This document shows positions 1 through 8,959 of a stretch of DNA of 64,000 nt, piece after piece. The notes under the pieces are model-generated. The model did no database searches, was not told where the DNA came from, and saw only the letters and a program-made list of their open reading frames with translations. How positions within the stretch are numbered: the first letter of the stretch is position 1; every line of letters starts with the position of its first letter. Source of the DNA: an uncultured Saprospiraceae bacterium (GTDB lineage Bacteria; Bacteroidota; Bacteroidia; Chitinophagales; Saprospiraceae); assembly GCA_937928045.1 (NCBI GenBank), contig CALFWO010000024.1, positions 1 to 64,000 on the forward strand, given 5' to 3'. The position numbers were made by a program, and so were the translations under genes.

Positions 1-43
1 GGGGCAATTCAAATCTTTTCCCAAAGGACATGCGACGAGGTAA

Positions 44-1324
44 CTAGTCGACTTCTTTTCCCAGCAATCCTGAAAAGGATTCTCCTAAAATATTAAAACA
101 AGTAATTACCAAGAATATCATAATTCCCGGGATTATCGCGATCCACCAAGCAGAGATATTTTTACGCGCTTCATTGATTAACGAGCCCCAGGTCACTTGA
201 TCTGCGCCACCACCAATTCCAATAAATGACAAAGTTGCTTCTGTTAATATGGCTCCGGCCATTCCAAATGCAATTGCAATCGCCACTGGTCCCAAGGCAT
301 TAGGTATAGCATGTTTCATCAATATACGAAAAGCGTTAAAACCCATTGCCTCTGTTGCTTCTATGTAAGAAAGGTTTCTAATTTTTATTAATTCACCTCG
401 CATGTACCTAGCGATACCCGTCCAAGCGATGCAGCCAATGATAATCATGATGGTATATATGGAGGGCTCCGCAAATATGGCTAATAGTGCTACGAGCAAT
501 AAAAGCCCTGGAATGGAATTAATTATTTCAATAATCCTCATGATAATCAGATCCAAAGGAATCTTGAAATTCTTATTTAAATTTAATTTATTATCCATCC
601 AATTACTCAACAAATAGGCAAAAGAAGTGAGTAACAGAATTAAAACAAAACCCAAAAGTAATTTTACAAAAGATCCACTATGTTGGAGTTGTAAAAAATT
701 GTGAATATTGAATGTCCAGAAAATAGAAAGTCCAAAAGTCAAAAGAATTAGTACAATGCTTGGAAAGGAAAAACGCAACCGATCATCTCCAAAAAATCCA
801 GCAACTGCTCCAAGAAGAATTCCAATGAACGCCGCAATACCCATGGCAATAAGTCCTACTAATAATGCCGAACGAGCGCCAGAAATAATACCGGCTGCAA
901 CATCCCTACCTAACTGATCGGTTCCCATCCAATGCCATTGTTTCCAAGATGGAACATCCTGAGGACCAAATGGGGAAACGAATTGATCATTTTTTAAATC
1001 TAAATTGGTCGACAAATATGGGATGGGTGGCCAAAGGACTTTTTCATATTCTAAATTTTTCCATCCAATTGTAAATACTTTGGAATCAAATTTCGCCATT
1101 CCAAGATTTACGAAATAGCTTTTTAAAATTGGAAATTCATGTTGTCCATCGCGCTTGGCATAAAAGGGTTTATCATTAGCAATGAAATCACCAAACACAG
1201 CCAAAAAAACATAGAAAATTAAAATACCAATCGCCAATCGCCCTCGTCTTGAAGCACGAATTTTCTTAATCGCTGGCCTAATGCCAAAGCCATCTGATGA
1301 ATATTCGATATTCCTATTGGTCAT
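44..1324 (-). CDS. Peptide-type ABC transporter permease, DppC/OppC family, with extra membrane insert
   Basis: Inner-membrane permease of an oligopeptide/nickel-type ABC importer. Numbering from an upstream in-frame GTG at 1354, a GTDQLGRD motif lies at about residues 144-151 and the ATPase-contacting EAA loop (EATEAMGF, then HAIPN) at 332-352, both typical of DppC/OppC. I start at the ATG at 1324, which cuts the overlap with the upstream permease gene to 11 bases. The protein is 426 residues against roughly 300 for the family. The extra length is a soluble stretch of about 80 residues after the first helix and a stretch at about 190-266 holding two further hydrophobic helices, placed before the conserved core. 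It is last in a run of four importer genes. No ATPase gene is visible; one may lie beyond the window edge. Confidence 0.85.
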   Translation of the reverse strand: MTNRNIEYSSDGFGIRPAIKKIRASRRGRLAIGILIFYVFLAVFGDFIANDKPFYAKRDGQHEFPILKSYFVNLGMAKFDSKVFTIGWKNLEYEKVLWPPIPYLSTNLDLKNDQFVSPFGPQDVPSWKQWHWMGTDQLGRDVAAGIISGARSALLVGLIAMGIAAFIGILLGAVAGFFGDDRLRFSFPSIVLILLTFGLSIFWTFNIHNFLQLQHSGSFVKLLLGFVLILLLTSFAYLLSNWMDNKLNLNKNFKIPLDLIIMRIIEIINSIPGLLLLVALLAIFAEPSIYTIMIIIGCIAWTGIARYMRGELIKIRNLSYIEATEAMGFNAFRILMKHAIPNALGPVAIAIAFGMAGAILTEATLSFIGIGGGADQVTWGSLINEARKNISAWWIAIIPGIMIFLVITCFNILGESFSGLLGKEVD

Positions 1325-2750
1325 GTTCTTTTGATTTATTGTTAAAAGAAACACGAGGATCTAACCAAGCGTATAGTAAATCACTTAGCAGAATTCCAAA
1401 CAATGTCATCACAGCGCCAAGAAATAAAATAGCATAGACTACTGGCCAATCCCTATTGAATATTGAATTAATTGTTTCTGCTCCCATTCCGGGAATGTTA
1501 AATATTATTTCAACTACCGCGGACCCCGCTATAGCGGAAGGCAATACAGATGCAAACATTGTAATGATTGGGAATATTGCATTTTTAAGTACATGCTTTC
1601 GTTGAACAGAATTTGAACTTAAACCTTTTGCTCTCGCAGTTTGAATAAAACCTTTTGGCAAGACATTCAAAACGCCAGATCTCATTTGTCTAAAAATAAT
1701 TGCGACGGATACATAGGTGTTGCAAAAAACGGGTAAGATTAAATGCCCAGCAGATTCCCAAAAGCGATCCCAGAATGGAGCGGAAGCAGGCAAATTTCCA
1801 AGGCCAACAGATGGAAACCAATCCATAAATTTACCATATTCTGGAGTTGTGAAAAACACAATCAATAGTGTACCTACCCAAAATGATGGCAACGAAAAAA
1901 GTATGAATAAAACATTGCTACTAATGATATCGAGCTTGGCTCCAGTATTCATTCCAGCTTTAATCCCCAAAGGAATAGCAATTAGAAATGCCAAAAAGAT
2001 TGAAGGAATATTTAACATTAAAGTCCAGAAAATAGATTTGCGAATTTTTCTAATTGCTGGCAATCCGTTTTGACAAGATACACCAAAATCTCCTTTGATC
2101 ATTTGACTCATCCATCGATGGTATTGATTGTTGAATCCGTACCAATGAAAAGTTGGAACTAAGCTTTTCCATTTGCTCGAATCATCAAATATTTCATTAA
2201 ATTTTTTGGACGCGGTTGATATTAATTCTTGAATATCAGTACTCCCTTTAGTAAGGTTCGTCAACGATTGATAAGCGACAATAATGGATTGCTTATTTCT
2301 GTCAAACTCCAAACTGCTGATTAAGCGTCGGATTTGTATAAGTGAGTCTTTTCCGAATGTAGATTCTTTTCGTTCGATTGAATGAACTAGATTTTTTTGA
2401 GCTGATCTCCATGTTTGAATACCTGGCCAGTTCCCCCATTCATTCATTAAATATAAACATTGCTCTCGATCATCTTTCAGAATGATTTTGTGTAAAGTGT
2501 CTGGTTGAGAGAGGGCATTGATATTAAAATAAAAATTAGGAAGATCAAGTCCTTTTTGTTTGGCAATTTTAGAATAGAGCTCTTTGTAATCTTGATTATA
2601 GACTGAATATTTTTCGCCAAATTCTAAAAGTCCTGAACCGCATTCGATTGGATCACCTGGCGTCAACTTACTCAATCCAAAAGCAACCATACTTATGATT
2701 ACCAAAGTTGGAATAAAGAAAAACAGCCTTTTGAAAAAGTACCCAATCAT
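1314..2750 (-). CDS. Peptide-type ABC transporter permease, DppB/OppB family, with large periplasmic insert
   Basis: Partner permease of the downstream DppC-like protein. The N-terminus is a classic DppB start: basic residues, a first helix at about 9-28, then LTPGDP. The usual short loop is replaced by about 170 residues of soluble, charged sequence before the conserved MIKGDFG segment near residue 217. The C-terminal half carries the normal helices and an EAA loop (ARAKGLSS). The total is 478 residues against about 310-340 for the family. By topology the insert should be periplasmic, where it could contact the binding proteins; that is inference. The ATG lies 9 bases after the stop of the binding-protein gene, so co-transcription is likely. 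Confidence 0.87.
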   Translation of the reverse strand: MIGYFFKRLFFFIPTLVIISMVAFGLSKLTPGDPIECGSGLLEFGEKYSVYNQDYKELYSKIAKQKGLDLPNFYFNINALSQPDTLHKIILKDDREQCLYLMNEWGNWPGIQTWRSAQKNLVHSIERKESTFGKDSLIQIRRLISSLEFDRNKQSIIVAYQSLTNLTKGSTDIQELISTASKKFNEIFDDSSKWKSLVPTFHWYGFNNQYHRWMSQMIKGDFGVSCQNGLPAIRKIRKSIFWTLMLNIPSIFLAFLIAIPLGIKAGMNTGAKLDIISSNVLFILFSLPSFWVGTLLIVFFTTPEYGKFMDWFPSVGLGNLPASAPFWDRFWESAGHLILPVFCNTYVSVAIIFRQMRSGVLNVLPKGFIQTARAKGLSSNSVQRKHVLKNAIFPIITMFASVLPSAIAGSAVVEIIFNIPGMGAETINSIFNRDWPVVYAILFLGAVMTLFGILLSDLLYAWLDPRVSFNNKSKEHDQ

Positions 2751-2759
2751 GGGCTAAGA

Positions 2760-4514
2760 TTACCTAAAGTGTTTTAACTGATATGTTGGAGACAATAAAG
2801 AAATGAGTTTCTTATCATAACCTTTTCGGACAATTATTCGATTTTTTGAATGCACTAGGAAAACAACCGGCTGCATCTCTGACTGCAATTTCTGAAATTT
2901 AGCATATAACTCAGAAAATTTAGAATCATCTTGATTGGTAATAATGTTGTCAATAATTTCGTCCATCTCAGCAGATCCAGATTTAAAATAATTTGTTGCG
3001 CTGCTGGTTTTCCAATAAGCGGTTGGATCATAAATTCCTGGTGGGATACCTATTGCGCCCGCCCAAAGTTCATACTCTCCTCTATTCCTTGCGCCAATAT
3101 ATTCTCGAGCCTCTTTTTTGGTATGCGTAATTTCAACTCCAGCTTTTTTAAATGTCTCAATCATGATTCGAACAATAGCTTCACTGATGACATTATTTGG
3201 AGTTGTAATAATATCCAAAGTCAATTCTACTTTTTTACCATTTAATGTTTTTTCACGAATCCCATTTCCATCATTATCCACCCAGCCCTCTGCCTCCAAC
3301 ATTGAACTTCCTTTTTCAAGGTTAAATGGAGTTGGATACTCTTTGAAATATTCAAATGATTTTGGAATTTCACTGTAGATCGGATCTGCATATCCTGCAT
3401 ATACCGACTGGCAAATCGCTGGTCGATCTATTAAATAGGAAATTGCCTGTCTCACCTTAGGGTTAGCAAGCTTTGGATTTGAATTGTTTATTCCTAGATA
3501 ATTTACTGCCTGAGCAGGTCCAAGAATAAATTCAAATTCATCTTTGTATTGAGGATCATCTTTCATTTCATTAAAGCTATTGGCTTCAATAACTCCAGCA
3601 ACATCTAAATCACCATTTTTCAACATCGTAATCGTAGCATTGTTATCTCTAACAAAAGCATAAGAAAGTGACTTCGGAAAGGCCTCTAAATTTTTTCTTG
3701 TTTTACTTAATTTGTCCCCCCACCAATCTTTCTTTTTCTCCAAAACTATTCGTTCTCCTTCAATCCATTCAACAATCTTGTATGGACCGGAGCCAGAAAT
3801 TTTTGAAGGATCTCTCGCATATTCAGGAGATACAATTTGTTCTCCAAAAGCAATCATGTTTTCTTTGTCCAGCGTCTTAACTTTCTCGGGATCCAAAATA
3901 TCATTGAGGTCGTAGCCAGTCATCAAATCTGTGGGGTCGTAATTATATTGAGGAATCATAAATACACCAATATTTTCCTCCGTTTTTATATGAGGCCTAT
4001 TTGTATAAACAGTAAATTTTTTGGGGTTATTAGGATCTAGCTCTAGTTTACTTATCAAGGACAACTCTTGGGCATAGTACTTGAGCAAACCTTTGGCTTC
4101 AGGATTGAATATGGTCTTCAAAGTGAATTCATAATCCCTTGCCGTAACAGGAGTACCATTGTCCCACATCGCTTCAGCAAGTATTTCATATTCTAGCTTT
4201 AAACCACCTGCATTTTCGCCAGTTGTAATTGGAGTGATTTTAGGACGAGTTGTAGCAAGAATAGGATCTACTGCCAACGACTCAAGATCAAAATAACTAA
4301 CATACTGAAAAACTTGTCTAACGATTTCTAAAGACCATGATTTAGAAGTATTAAAAGGGAACAAAGCATCCGGCTCTGCGCGCAATCTGGTTTTAATTAA
4401 TTGTGGTACTTCCCCAACTTGAGTAGAAGCAGAAGAGCTAGTTTCCGTTCGACAAGAAAACAAACTTAATACGAGTGAGAACAGAACGAGCTGTAGATAC
4501 TTGTTATGGATCAT
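2760..4514 (-). CDS. Substrate-binding lipoprotein of a peptide-type ABC importer (SBP family 5)
   Basis: Periplasmic, lipid-anchored solute-binding protein of the DppA/OppA class. A signal peptide of about 20 residues ends in a lipobox (LSLFSC) followed by a Ser/Thr-rich linker. Family 5 signatures include GSGPYKIVEW near residue 240, a run of aromatic and lysine residues typical of the same region, and the ISYLIDR segment that corresponds to the family pattern before the hinge. The length of 584 residues is slightly above the usual 500-550. It sits between a second family 5 lipoprotein upstream and the two permeases downstream. Substrate cannot be read from sequence; peptides are the default guess. 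Confidence 0.88.
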   Translation of the reverse strand: MIHNKYLQLVLFSLVLSLFSCRTETSSSASTQVGEVPQLIKTRLRAEPDALFPFNTSKSWSLEIVRQVFQYVSYFDLESLAVDPILATTRPKITPITTGENAGGLKLEYEILAEAMWDNGTPVTARDYEFTLKTIFNPEAKGLLKYYAQELSLISKLELDPNNPKKFTVYTNRPHIKTEENIGVFMIPQYNYDPTDLMTGYDLNDILDPEKVKTLDKENMIAFGEQIVSPEYARDPSKISGSGPYKIVEWIEGERIVLEKKKDWWGDKLSKTRKNLEAFPKSLSYAFVRDNNATITMLKNGDLDVAGVIEANSFNEMKDDPQYKDEFEFILGPAQAVNYLGINNSNPKLANPKVRQAISYLIDRPAICQSVYAGYADPIYSEIPKSFEYFKEYPTPFNLEKGSSMLEAEGWVDNDGNGIREKTLNGKKVELTLDIITTPNNVISEAIVRIMIETFKKAGVEITHTKKEAREYIGARNRGEYELWAGAIGIPPGIYDPTAYWKTSSATNYFKSGSAEMDEIIDNIITNQDDSKFSELYAKFQKLQSEMQPVVFLVHSKNRIIVRKGYDKKLISLLSPTYQLKHFR

Positions 4515-4571
4515 AAGTTGCAGTTTTAAAGAAACACTAAGCTAATACCAATTTCCCGGCTACCAAATGAT

Positions 4572-6251
4572 TTATTGAAGTAATTGCGTAATATATCCCG
4601 GCCAAAGCTTTGATGACGTAACCTTAAGGTCTTTTTTAAAAGCGACTCTTTGTTTTGGACTGTACAAAAACAAACATGGCTGCTCTTCATAAATCTCTTT
4701 TTGAAATCCTTTGTAGAAACCAGCTCTTTCATTAGGATCTAAAGACCTACAAATCTTATCGATGAGTTCATCAGATTCTGAATTTCCAAAACGAACCCTA
4801 TTCCCTTTTCCCCAACTCTTTGTATGCCAATTTTGCTGAGGATCATAATCAGCAGGAGGTACCGAAGAAGCTAAAAAAACCATGTCAAAATCGCCCTGTC
4901 CATATGCCTTACGCAGACTTGAAAAATCTTGTGGTTTAGGGATAATCTCAACTCCAGACAACTTGGCTTTTTCTTTAAAGAATAGCGCCAAACTCGCAGC
5001 AGATTCATTCTTTATTGAGTAAATCAATTCAAAAGACAATTTTTCAATTACATCCCCTTTTTTTCTATATCGAATACCCGCTTCATTCAGCTCATTAAAT
5101 CCATATTTTCTAAAAATATCGATGGCCACTTTTGGGTCAAAATAAGTAATTGGAAGATCGTGATGGTAGTAATCTTTTAGCGGAGAAATCGGATTAGTAA
5201 CTGGTACTGCCATACCATACATTTGATGTTCAATCCATTCTTCAATATCAAAACAATGATTCAACGCTTTTCTCAATTCTGGATTTTCAAGACCTTTTTT
5301 CTGAGGATTAAGCGCGATGTAATAGTGGGTGAATTGATCGGCGGTCATTCCTGCCAAATTTGAGAAATTCCTTTCCAAAACTTCTTTCATATTGGACAAA
5401 GGGATCTGATTCATTATATCAATGCCGGCTGCTTTCAGCTCTTGAAATGCCACCAAACGATCTCTGATAAAATTATACTTTAGATAATCGGCACTTGCTG
5501 AAAGTTGCACTGGTGCATCCTTTATTTTATTCCCCCAATAATCCGTTTTCTTTTTCAGCAAAATTGACTCCTCTTCTATCCAGTTTTCCAACTCGTAAGG
5601 TCCAGATCCAATAATACTTTTAGTTCCTTCTTGTCCATAGTTGCGAAAGTCCTCCGCTAATTTTATAAGGCTGCTATCCGGAGTGGACATAGATCTAAGA
5701 TCCGCGATAGATTTAGTATCCAATAATCCATTTGGATCATGTATATGCTTTGGGAAAATTTCGATATTTCCCAATACCGTCTCCGCCAAATGATAAGCTT
5801 TGTTTGCAATGACCTCTATTTTTTTTTCGTCCTCATCATCCAAAACAATTTCATCCAAAAAAGAGAGATAGGCTCTATAACCATGGGTATTAAGTGCTTT
5901 ATTATAGATCAATTTAAATGTAAACGCATAATCTGCAGCAGTAACACTTTGTCCATCTGACCACTTAGCCTCTGGGCGAATTTGAAAACTGTATTTTATT
6001 CTTCCGTCATTTATTTCTTCCACCTCTGCTCGCCGAGTTGCTAAGACTGGCTTTAAATCTAAATCGATCGGATCAAATTGGAAAAGTGGCAAATAAATCA
6101 ATTCTTCTATTTGCCTGGCATAAGCTGTTCTGGACAACAACGGATTGATCATTTCAATATCTTCCCCTAGCCCTATAACCACTTGTTGTCTTGAGGGTTG
6201 ATCAGAAGTACAGCTGGTTAAGAAAATTAATAGGAATACAAAATATCGCAT
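4572..6251 (-). CDS. Second substrate-binding lipoprotein of the same importer (SBP family 5)
   Basis: First gene of the importer run. The signal peptide is very short (about 14 residues) with lipobox FLTSC. Family 5 features are the DGQSVTAADYAFTFKL segment near residue 100, GSGPYELENW near 215, and LRKALNHCFD, equivalent to the LRxAxxxAxD pattern. It is related in plan to the downstream lipoprotein but clearly diverged, so the pair is an old duplication or two proteins with different ligands feeding one permease. The gap to the next gene is 57 bases. No strong TAnnTTTG element was found in the upstream 115 bases shared with the divergent epimerase gene. Confidence 0.86.
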   Translation of the reverse strand: MRYFVFLLIFLTSCTSDQPSRQQVVIGLGEDIEMINPLLSRTAYARQIEELIYLPLFQFDPIDLDLKPVLATRRAEVEEINDGRIKYSFQIRPEAKWSDGQSVTAADYAFTFKLIYNKALNTHGYRAYLSFLDEIVLDDEDEKKIEVIANKAYHLAETVLGNIEIFPKHIHDPNGLLDTKSIADLRSMSTPDSSLIKLAEDFRNYGQEGTKSIIGSGPYELENWIEEESILLKKKTDYWGNKIKDAPVQLSASADYLKYNFIRDRLVAFQELKAAGIDIMNQIPLSNMKEVLERNFSNLAGMTADQFTHYYIALNPQKKGLENPELRKALNHCFDIEEWIEHQMYGMAVPVTNPISPLKDYYHHDLPITYFDPKVAIDIFRKYGFNELNEAGIRYRKKGDVIEKLSFELIYSIKNESAASLALFFKEKAKLSGVEIIPKPQDFSSLRKAYGQGDFDMVFLASSVPPADYDPQQNWHTKSWGKGNRVRFGNSESDELIDKICRSLDPNERAGFYKGFQKEIYEEQPCLFLYSPKQRVAFKKDLKVTSSKLWPGYITQLLQ

Positions 6252-6366
6252 ACGCTGTAAATTATAAAATTTGTCGGTAAAGTAGCTAAAGGCTCAAGCA
6301 TTCCAAATAGATGTAATATATTTAAAATCAAACTCAACTAAGTCGCTCAATATCTGTTTTTCAATT

Positions 6367-7278
6367 ATGGCAAGAATTTTAATCGCAGGAGGAACAGGGT
6401 TAGTAGGTAAAACCCTAACCCAACATTTACTAGGTAAAGGCCACGAAGTATCCATCTTAAGTCGTAGCTCAAAAAAAATTGAAAGTGTTGCGGTTTATCA
6501 ATGGGATCCTTTGAAAAACGAGATTGACGAAAAATGCATTGTTGATGTAGATTATGTAATAAATCTTGCCGGTGCTGGCATTGCTGATAAACGTTGGACA
6601 GCTAGTAGAAAAAAATTGATCATCGAAAGTAGAACTAAAAGTGCCGAAATTCTTGGGCGACTAATAAAATCTTACAACAAGTCGATCAAATACATGGCTG
6701 CTTCCGCCATAGGCTACTATGGCAATAGAGGGCACGAAATTTTAACTGAAGAGAGTTCACCTGGAGAAGGATTTTTGAGTGAATCGGTCCTGGCATGGGA
6801 GGCTGCCAGTCAATCCATCGCTAAAATCGGTGTTGAAGTTTCCATTCTTAGAATCGGTATCGTCTTGAGTACAAAAGGAGGTGCGTTAGCCAAGATGCTT
6901 ATGAGTTATCCTTTAAAGGTTGGTTCCTATTTCGGAGATGGATCACAAATATATTCTTGGATTCATATTGATGACTTGGTCAGAATTTTTAGCTTTTTAA
7001 TGGAAAGGGAAGGAAAAAACAGAAGGGTAATAAACGCGGTGGCACCTTCACCAGTTTCCAATAAACAAATGGCCAAAAGCATCAATACCGCTGGAGCATA
7101 TGGAGCCTTAATCATCCCTGCCCCTAGCATTGCCATGAAACTGGCCTTAGGAGAAATGTCTGCTGTGGTATTGGATAGTACGAAGGTTGAGAGCAAAAAA
7201 TTAGAAAGCCTCGGGTTTGAATTCCAATGGCCGACAATCGATGCAGCACTTTCAGATATTATAAAAAATAAGAAATAG
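6367..7278 (+). CDS. TIGR01777 / SDR39U1-type NAD(P)-dependent epimerase-like protein
   Basis: Extended short-chain dehydrogenase family protein of unproven substrate. The N-terminal Rossmann motif reads GGTGLVGKTL (residues 8-17), followed by the NLAGAGI segment near 66 typical of the TIGR01777 group. ASAIGYYG near 112 supplies the Ser and Tyr positions of the SDR active site. The C-terminal third matches the DUF1731 region of this family, with the NAVAPSPVSN motif. The length of 303 residues is normal. It is a single gene: divergent from the importer and convergent with the HAD gene, with one base between the two stop codons, both of which fall in a 15-base palindrome (7272-7286). Confidence 0.88.
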   Translation: MARILIAGGTGLVGKTLTQHLLGKGHEVSILSRSSKKIESVAVYQWDPLKNEIDEKCIVDVDYVINLAGAGIADKRWTASRKKLIIESRTKSAEILGRLIKSYNKSIKYMAASAIGYYGNRGHEILTEESSPGEGFLSESVLAWEAASQSIAKIGVEVSILRIGIVLSTKGGALAKMLMSYPLKVGSYFGDGSQIYSWIHIDDLVRIFSFLMEREGKNRRVINAVAPSPVSNKQMAKSINTAGAYGALIIPAPSIAMKLALGEMSAVVLDSTKVESKKLESLGFEFQWPTIDAALSDIIKNKK

Positions 7279-7279
7279 A

Positions 7280-7708
7280 CTATTTCTCAAAAACTTCGAT
7301 GTCTTTGTTTTTTACCACCAAATCTGTGAATTTGCCTTTAAAACGAGTTGCTTTTACGATGTGATTATCAATCCAATGGTAGTTACCACCTCTTGGCTTT
7401 CCAAATAGAATCCCGTGGTATTTAAATCCGTGCTTATCCAACCAAGCTTCAGTTACCTCTCGATGTTCTTCCGTCCTTGAAGTAAAAAATGTGATAACGT
7501 GCTTTTCTTCGTACCATTTATTAACCATTTTCAACGCATCAGGATAAGGAAGGCAAGTAGCCATTCTTTCAGGTTCTTCATTCGGGACATCGTCGGTAAT
7601 GGTGCCATCGATATCAATTAGAAAATTTTTCGTTTCATCCTTAAGAACGGGACTAATTGCCTCACCTTTCTCATTGAAAATTTTTTCTAAATCTTTATCC
7701 TCACTCAT
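7280..7708 (-). CDS. Small HAD-like phosphatase-type protein
   Basis: A 142-residue HAD-superfamily protein. The nucleophile motif DIDGT lies near residues 32-36, motif II is FFTSR near 73, a GKPRG segment near 103 gives the motif III lysine, and an Asp in WIDNH near 112 stands for motif IV. The chain is too short for a large cap domain, so a small or peptide substrate is possible. Close relatives in Bacteroidota are sometimes labelled phosphoheptose isomerase, but nothing here resembles a SIS isomerase, so I do not use that name. A candidate -7 element (TAGTTTTG, minus strand, 7735-7742) lies about 27 bases upstream of the ATG. Confidence 0.75.
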   Translation of the reverse strand: MSEDKDLEKIFNEKGEAISPVLKDETKNFLIDIDGTITDDVPNEEPERMATCLPYPDALKMVNKWYEEKHVITFFTSRTEEHREVTEAWLDKHGFKYHGILFGKPRGGNYHWIDNHIVKATRFKGKFTDLVVKNKDIEVFEK

Positions 7709-7734
7709 AATACTTGGTTATTGTAAATACAACA

Positions 7735-7742
7735 CAAAACTA
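7735..7742 (-). promoter_or_regulatory. Candidate -7 element TAGTTTTG for the HAD gene
   Basis: This is a full match to the Bacteroidota sigma-A -7 pattern TAnnTTTG, about 27 bases upstream of the ATG. No clear TTTG -33 element is found at the usual distance, so support is partial. Confidence 0.35.
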
Positions 7743-7872
7743 GTACAATTTCAGGTAAAATGCTTTTGAAATTCTGATTTTCACAATTATTTGTAAAAAA
7801 TACACTAAGTAATTATCTCTTGTGTCTGAAAGCCATGAAATTCCTAGATGAATTTGGCCAGAATCATTGCTG

Positions 7873-8763
7873 CTAGTTAAAACTGAGGTATTCTTCTGGA
7901 TTCACTGGAAGTCCTTTGTACCATAGCTCAAAATGGAGATGTGGGCCTGAAGAATGTGTACCAGTGTTGCCAATGATTGCAATAGCTTCTCCTGATTTGA
8001 CCATATCTCCAGTCTTTTTAAGTAGAGAACTATTGTGCTTATAGAAGCTGATGACATTGTTAGCATGTTGAATACCAATGGTATGCCCGGTTTCCAATGT
8101 CCAATCCGCCAGAAAAACAAAGCCATCCTTTACTGCTTTTATGGGCGTATTCTTGGGTGCGGTAATATCAGCGCCAAAATGATCGATTTTTGGATCAAAA
8201 CTAGCAGAGACGGATCCTGAAATCGGAGGAATCAAGTAAGTTTGGTCTAGGGAAATGTCATAAGTTCCAGGCTGACCAGATTTTGAAAGGATACCACTTT
8301 GGGCAATTTGTTTATCCAATTCAATTTCTTTACGTAACAATTCATCTTCAGCTATCCTTTCTACGGTTAAAAGGCTATCTGGAAATTCCTCATTTATTTC
8401 TTCGGAAATCTCAGGCATTTCTATTTCTCCGACCAATATTTTTCTGAAATTTTCAGTGTAAGCCCTTTGAGCGATCAATTCTTCTTCAATCAGTCTAAAG
8501 TCTTCATTCAATCTCATGAGCTCAGGATGCTGTTCTATGTCTGCATACCCCGGTACCAATGTTCGAATTCCAGTAAAGAAGATCAATGAAGTCGTCAATC
8601 CGATTATTATGAATAAAGCCGATAACACGGCCAAAAGCACACCCATATTCGTTAAAACGTAGGCTTTTTTCTCCTCAAAAGTTTCAGGATTGATGAGTAC
8701 CAATCTGAAGGGTTTTTTGAGATCTGCCCACCATTTTTTAAAACTTTTACGATCAGTGCTCAT
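7873..8763 (-). CDS. Membrane-anchored M23 (LytM-type) peptidoglycan endopeptidase
   Basis: Predicted zinc endopeptidase acting on peptidoglycan cross-links from the periplasmic face. The order is a short cytoplasmic N-terminus, one transmembrane helix at about 39-63, a charged helical stretch at about 80-155 that may form a coiled coil, then the LytM domain at about 180-292. The zinc ligands are all present: H195 and D199 in HFGAD, and H275/H277 in HLH, with GPHLHFELW intact, so an active enzyme is likely rather than an EnvC-type degenerate activator. Length is 296 residues. It is transcribed alone, divergent from porW. Confidence 0.9.
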   Translation of the reverse strand: MSTDRKSFKKWWADLKKPFRLVLINPETFEEKKAYVLTNMGVLLAVLSALFIIIGLTTSLIFFTGIRTLVPGYADIEQHPELMRLNEDFRLIEEELIAQRAYTENFRKILVGEIEMPEISEEINEEFPDSLLTVERIAEDELLRKEIELDKQIAQSGILSKSGQPGTYDISLDQTYLIPPISGSVSASFDPKIDHFGADITAPKNTPIKAVKDGFVFLADWTLETGHTIGIQHANNVISFYKHNSSLLKKTGDMVKSGEAIAIIGNTGTHSSGPHLHFELWYKGLPVNPEEYLSFN

Positions 8764-8806
8764 TTAGAACCTGCTTTTATAAAAAATGAAATAAATTTGC
8801 CCATTT

Positions 8807-8814
8807 CAAAGTTA
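8807..8814 (-). promoter_or_regulatory. Candidate -7 element TAACTTTG for the M23 peptidase gene
   Basis: This matches TAnnTTTG on the minus strand, 43 bases upstream of the peptidase ATG in the divergent M23/porW region. A TTTG lies 25 bases further upstream, somewhat beyond the usual 17-23 base spacing. Confidence 0.35.
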
Positions 8815-8959
8815 ATAATCAGGGTAAAGTATAAACGACCAAACCCTTGATTTCTGTAACTTTTATAACCTTTTGAGGTATAAATTAGAGCAATTTTCCT
8901 TTAATTTTTCCAAGGAATTTGCAAAAATTTTGCTTTTTAAGTTAATACCATACACTCAC

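Noticed and set aside
7280-7708. Phosphoheptose isomerase
   Set aside because: HAD motifs are present and no SIS domain is visible; the label seems to be a propagated name.
8873-8959. Upstream TTG extension of porW
   Set aside because: It would put 29 residues before a normal lipoprotein signal; GTG 8960 fits better.
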